Assembly: GCA_965153455.1 (NCBI GenBank)
Contig: OZ234495.1
Location: forward strand, 23,556,875 to 23,620,874
Length of the DNA: 64,000 nt
Direction of reading: 5' to 3'
Source of the DNA: Sphagnum compactum
Taxonomy: Eukaryota > Bryophyta > Sphagnopsida > Sphagnales
Shown: positions 60,631 through 64,000 of the stretch, piece after piece
How positions within the stretch are numbered: position 1 is the stretch's first letter
How the letters are laid out: each line of letters starts with the position of its first letter
The notes under the pieces: model-generated
Database searches by the model: none
Seen by the model: only the letters and a program-made list of their open reading frames with translations
Told to the model about the DNA's origin: nothing
Program-made: the position numbers and the translations under genes

Positions 60631-62974
60631 CAATTAGGAAATCAAAATAACCATAATTTTCACCTTTTTTTATTCCAATGAACATTTAAGATCATATATT
60701 TTGGCATGCAATGGATGTCCACCCAAGGATGCTTATATTGAATTTAAAGTGCTTTAAACCTATTGTAAGGAAAATTTATTTTCGAAAGGTTTAACATTGT
60801 CATAATTGAAATATTCAAGTTCCAAAATATGTGTATTTACATGTGTCATAGTTCACAATTTATTAGCACATCATTTGAATTGTTTAATTTGAAAAATATA
60901 CAATATCAATCATGGTTAAATTATTTTTTTCAAATCATGATAAATAAGTTAAATAGTCAGAATAATAAATTTATGAAAGGTGAACATATGGTCAAATATG
61001 GTGAATACATCCCAGATTTTATGATATTGTTAAAAGGTTTAAATAAAATACGAAAATGCAAAATTTATTTTTATTTGTTGAATTGGAATGACAAATTGAC
61101 CTACTTTATCTTGCTTAAACCCATCATTTAAGTGATTGATCTTTAGTTTGGATAAGTTGATAACTTATATGAACCGAGGATGACAGTCAACAACTATAAC
61201 TATAAATGCAAATTAAATTCAGATGTTAAGTTTTGCAAATGACTTTTAAAGAAATATTTTGTTGAATTTGAAGACATTATGAAAATTTGATTGTAAGAAG
61301 ATTATTTAGTTTAACACCATCAATAAAATTTTTGCCATAGTATTGTGATGTTTTTCAAAGATGAATTATGTACTATATACCAACTATACAATATACCAAT
61401 TGCATTTGAGAGGATGGACCTAATGGAAGTTCAAAGTTTGGTTAACCAATAATGGTTTCAACTAAATAAATATTAGAAGCTTGAATATCTTCGAAAACAA
61501 TTTTGGTAATTTGTTAAAGGTGTTTTCTATTCCCTTAAATAAAATTTCTCTATCTTTGTTTCTAATTCTTTCTTGCAAAAAATTAGCAACAAGTGAGTTT
61601 CATTCCAAACTTGAAAATATATGGAAAACAAGAACATAATTATTTTTTTCTTATTTACAAGAAGTAAAACTGATATGAATTTCCACACTTGAAATTAGAA
61701 TGATAAAAGCTTCAAAGAAATCAGAAGTGTATTGATTCATAAAATCAAAACTCAAAGAGTTACGAAAAAATAAGAAGAGATCCGGTTACTGGTTCACATA
61801 ATAGACCAATTAACTTAAGGACCTATTATCCATTAATAACTAAAACAGTCGCAAAATAGTACTACCTCACTAGTTACAAATTGGTACAACCAGTTACTAT
61901 ATACATACTGAAAAATTGGGTTAACATAATTCAATTGGTCACAACAATTTTTGTACAATGACCACCAAGGTTGTTAAAACTAACATCACATGTGCCATTT
62001 TTGCATTGGTTGTCACATGGGCATCAATCATGACATGTTAATTTGTTGAATCAACACTAATGTTGACTAAACATTCCCACAATAAAAATAAAAACATTAT
62101 TTTTTTATTATACAAGAAATTTTAATTATTAATTATTGATACATTAATGACCAGTTATAAAACTTTATATTTTAGTAATAAATCATTTCATGACCTAATT
62201 TAGGTCACCGGACAATAATTGGGGTGCAAGGTTGTCATTGCATCCGAGCGTCCATCACATCTCTAGTACAATGCAATGGACACATTTGGATGCAAACACA
62301 ACCATGTGTCATGTCAGTATAGAATCAACCTAGGTCAAAATGAGGTCGAACTACCTAAAAAACAATTAAAGGCAACTAAAATTCACGTCATTCGATTGCC
62401 CTATCTCCCCTATGGCAATCAAAACAACTTTTGATTGCCATAATCTTGTGGCAACCAAAACATTTCACACGAGCAACCAAAATGCTTTTGAATAGTGACT
62501 AATATGATTTTGCACATGAATGAAAACATTTCAATTATTAAATCAATGGTGGACAATCAAACCATGGTCCATCAAATGGCTAAAAAATTTCGAAATGTGA
62601 CTGAAAATCACCAAATTTTCAATCGCCTAGTTTAGTGACTAAAAATTGTTAACTAAATTTTTTGAAAATCGGTTGAAAAATTTGGCAACAACCAAAAATT
62701 TTATGCCATGACAAAAAAAAATCAGTCACAAGACCAATGGCCACTATTGATTAGACCACTAAATGTTTTTGACCAACTTTTAATTTTTTTTCGAGCAAAT
62801 TGAAAACAACTCAGTTGTCCAATTTAATGACAAACACTTTTCAATCACCCAATTCAATGATAAAAAAATTGGGCAACCAAAACATTTTGGTCAATTTCCA
62901 TTGTGAAAACTAGTTGATTGAAAAAATTTGATTGTCAAAAGAAATGGTTGACATCAAAATGTGTCCATAATTTG
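60631..62974. other. AT-rich intergenic DNA, no gene
   Basis: From about 62340 the words caaccaaaa and tttgattgcca recur on both strands, leading into the array that follows. A 100-codon frame at 60829-61131 is low in complexity and not supported. Confidence 0.5.
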
Positions 62975-63880
62975 GTGCGTCATGTTAATTTTGACAACCT
63001 TGTCAAGGTGTGGACTAGTTGTGATCAAAAATCTTGGCCATTGAAATAACGACCAAAATTAGGTCGCCATTTTTCAACAAGGCAAAAAAAAATTAGTTTT
63101 TTTTCAATTTTTTTCTTTTTGTTTCTTGGACTAGATTTTGTTCACTGGACTACAACCAGGGTGTGGGTTAGTTGCAACCAAAAATCTTAGCCATTAAAAT
63201 GATAATAAAAAATCAAGTTGCCATTTTTCACCAATCCAAATTTTTATTTTTATTTTTTTCCATTCTTGAAACCAGATTTCAGTTGCTGAATATGGACAGA
63301 AATGTGGGTCAATTGTAACCAAAAACAAGTTGCCATATTTCAAAGGTCCAAATCTCTTTCTTTTTTTTCTCCCCTACTTTCATAACTAGATTTTGGTCAT
63401 TGAGATTATCAAGGTGTGGACCAATTATAACTGAAAATCTTAGCTATTAAGATGGTGACCAAAAGTAGGTCACCATTTTTCAACAATCTAGATTTTTTTT
63501 CAGTTTTTGTTTCTCTTTGGACTGGATTTAAATCAACAAACCACAACCAATTGTTTTTTAGTTTTCTTTTCCTGCTTTTAGGGCTAGATTTAGGTTACCG
63601 AATTACGACCCGGGTGTGGATTAGTTGTGAGTGAAAATTTTGGCCATTGAAATGGCGGTTGAAAGCAAGTCACTATTTTTCAACAGTCAAGATTTTTTCT
63701 TTTGCTCAATTGGGAGTTGATTTAAATCATGAAACTATGATTGAAAATCTTGGATGTTGAGATGGTGATCGAAATTCAATCACCACTTCTCAATGATCAA
63801 GATTTTTTCAAAATAATAATAATAATTTTTAACTATCAGGACTAGATTCAGGTCAGTGAATCTAACAATTTGGATTTTTG
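62975..63880. repeat. Degenerate tandem array, unit about 110-150 bp, about six copies
   Basis: Each unit runs ggtgtggactagttgtgacc-like, then gaaaatcttggccattgaaa, then gtgaccaaaagtaggtcacc, then atttttcaacaatc and a T-rich stretch. Unit anchors (aaaatctt/aaaatttt-type) lie near 63027, 63180, 63320, 63435, 63636 and 63745. Units vary in length through indels in the T-rich part. No open frame. Confidence 0.8.
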
Positions 63881-64000
63881 TTTTTTCTGCAACCGTAATT
63901 TTTGGTCACCATTGGGGTAATTTTTTACCCTTACATGAAAAGTTACTATTTTGACCTAGGTTGACCTTAAACCAACATGAAGTTGGGTTACATCAGTGTC

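Overview
The window looks like nuclear DNA of a land plant with a large, repeat-rich genome. It is AT-rich, holds plant-type CACTA DNA transposons and a Ty1/copia retrotransposon, and contains one convincing host gene, a plant-specific WIP-domain C2H2 zinc-finger protein. I see no bacterial-style operon, rRNA, tRNA or CRISPR. A gymnosperm or other large-genome vascular plant is my inference, because nothing in the sequence fixes the species.

Layout. 1-4345: gene-free AT-rich DNA. 4349-6449: a non-autonomous CACTA element with ATG target duplications and an internal 137-bp hairpin. 7158-9381: copy A of a long duplicated block; copy B lies at 26948-30587, interrupted by inserted DNA. 9868-about 10990: a broken CACTA end, homologous in reverse complement to the right half of the element at 36399. 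11610-12600: a GC-richer unclassified block. 12600-19348: mostly featureless, with one decayed coding-like stretch near 17000. 19349-30308: a nest. CACTA-type ends enclose a minus-strand copia element (19466-24843), AT-rich tandem repeats, a 630-bp inverted-repeat element (25718-26347) and block B. 30588-33070: fold-back low-complexity DNA. 33816-34378: an unidentified decayed coding fragment. 34715-35800: a degenerate tandem repeat with a regular period of about 133 bp. 36399-38935: a second complete CACTA-type element with ATT target duplications. 38939-49950: gene-poor DNA with an unidentified minus-strand coding remnant (40860-41657) and short tandem duplications. 49950-58700: the least repetitive, GC-richer island, with a minisatellite (52205-52715), a putative TATA box (53635) and the WIP gene (coding 55358-56706, perhaps starting at 54721). 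58700-64000: AT-rich DNA with a dispersed repeat (60236-60630, related to 1205-1610) and a degenerate tandem array (62975-63880).

There is one probable working gene. The remaining recognisable coding sequence belongs to transposons or is decayed. The WIP protein is expected to be a nuclear transcription regulator. The transposons show at least three layers of insertion and decay: CACTA ends, then copia inside them, then deletion of the copia outer 5' LTR. I did not find a clearly new biological system. The most unusual items are the 133-bp array, the nested CACTA/copia complex, the palindromic insertion in the copia reverse transcriptase, and the uncertain N-terminal exon of the WIP gene.
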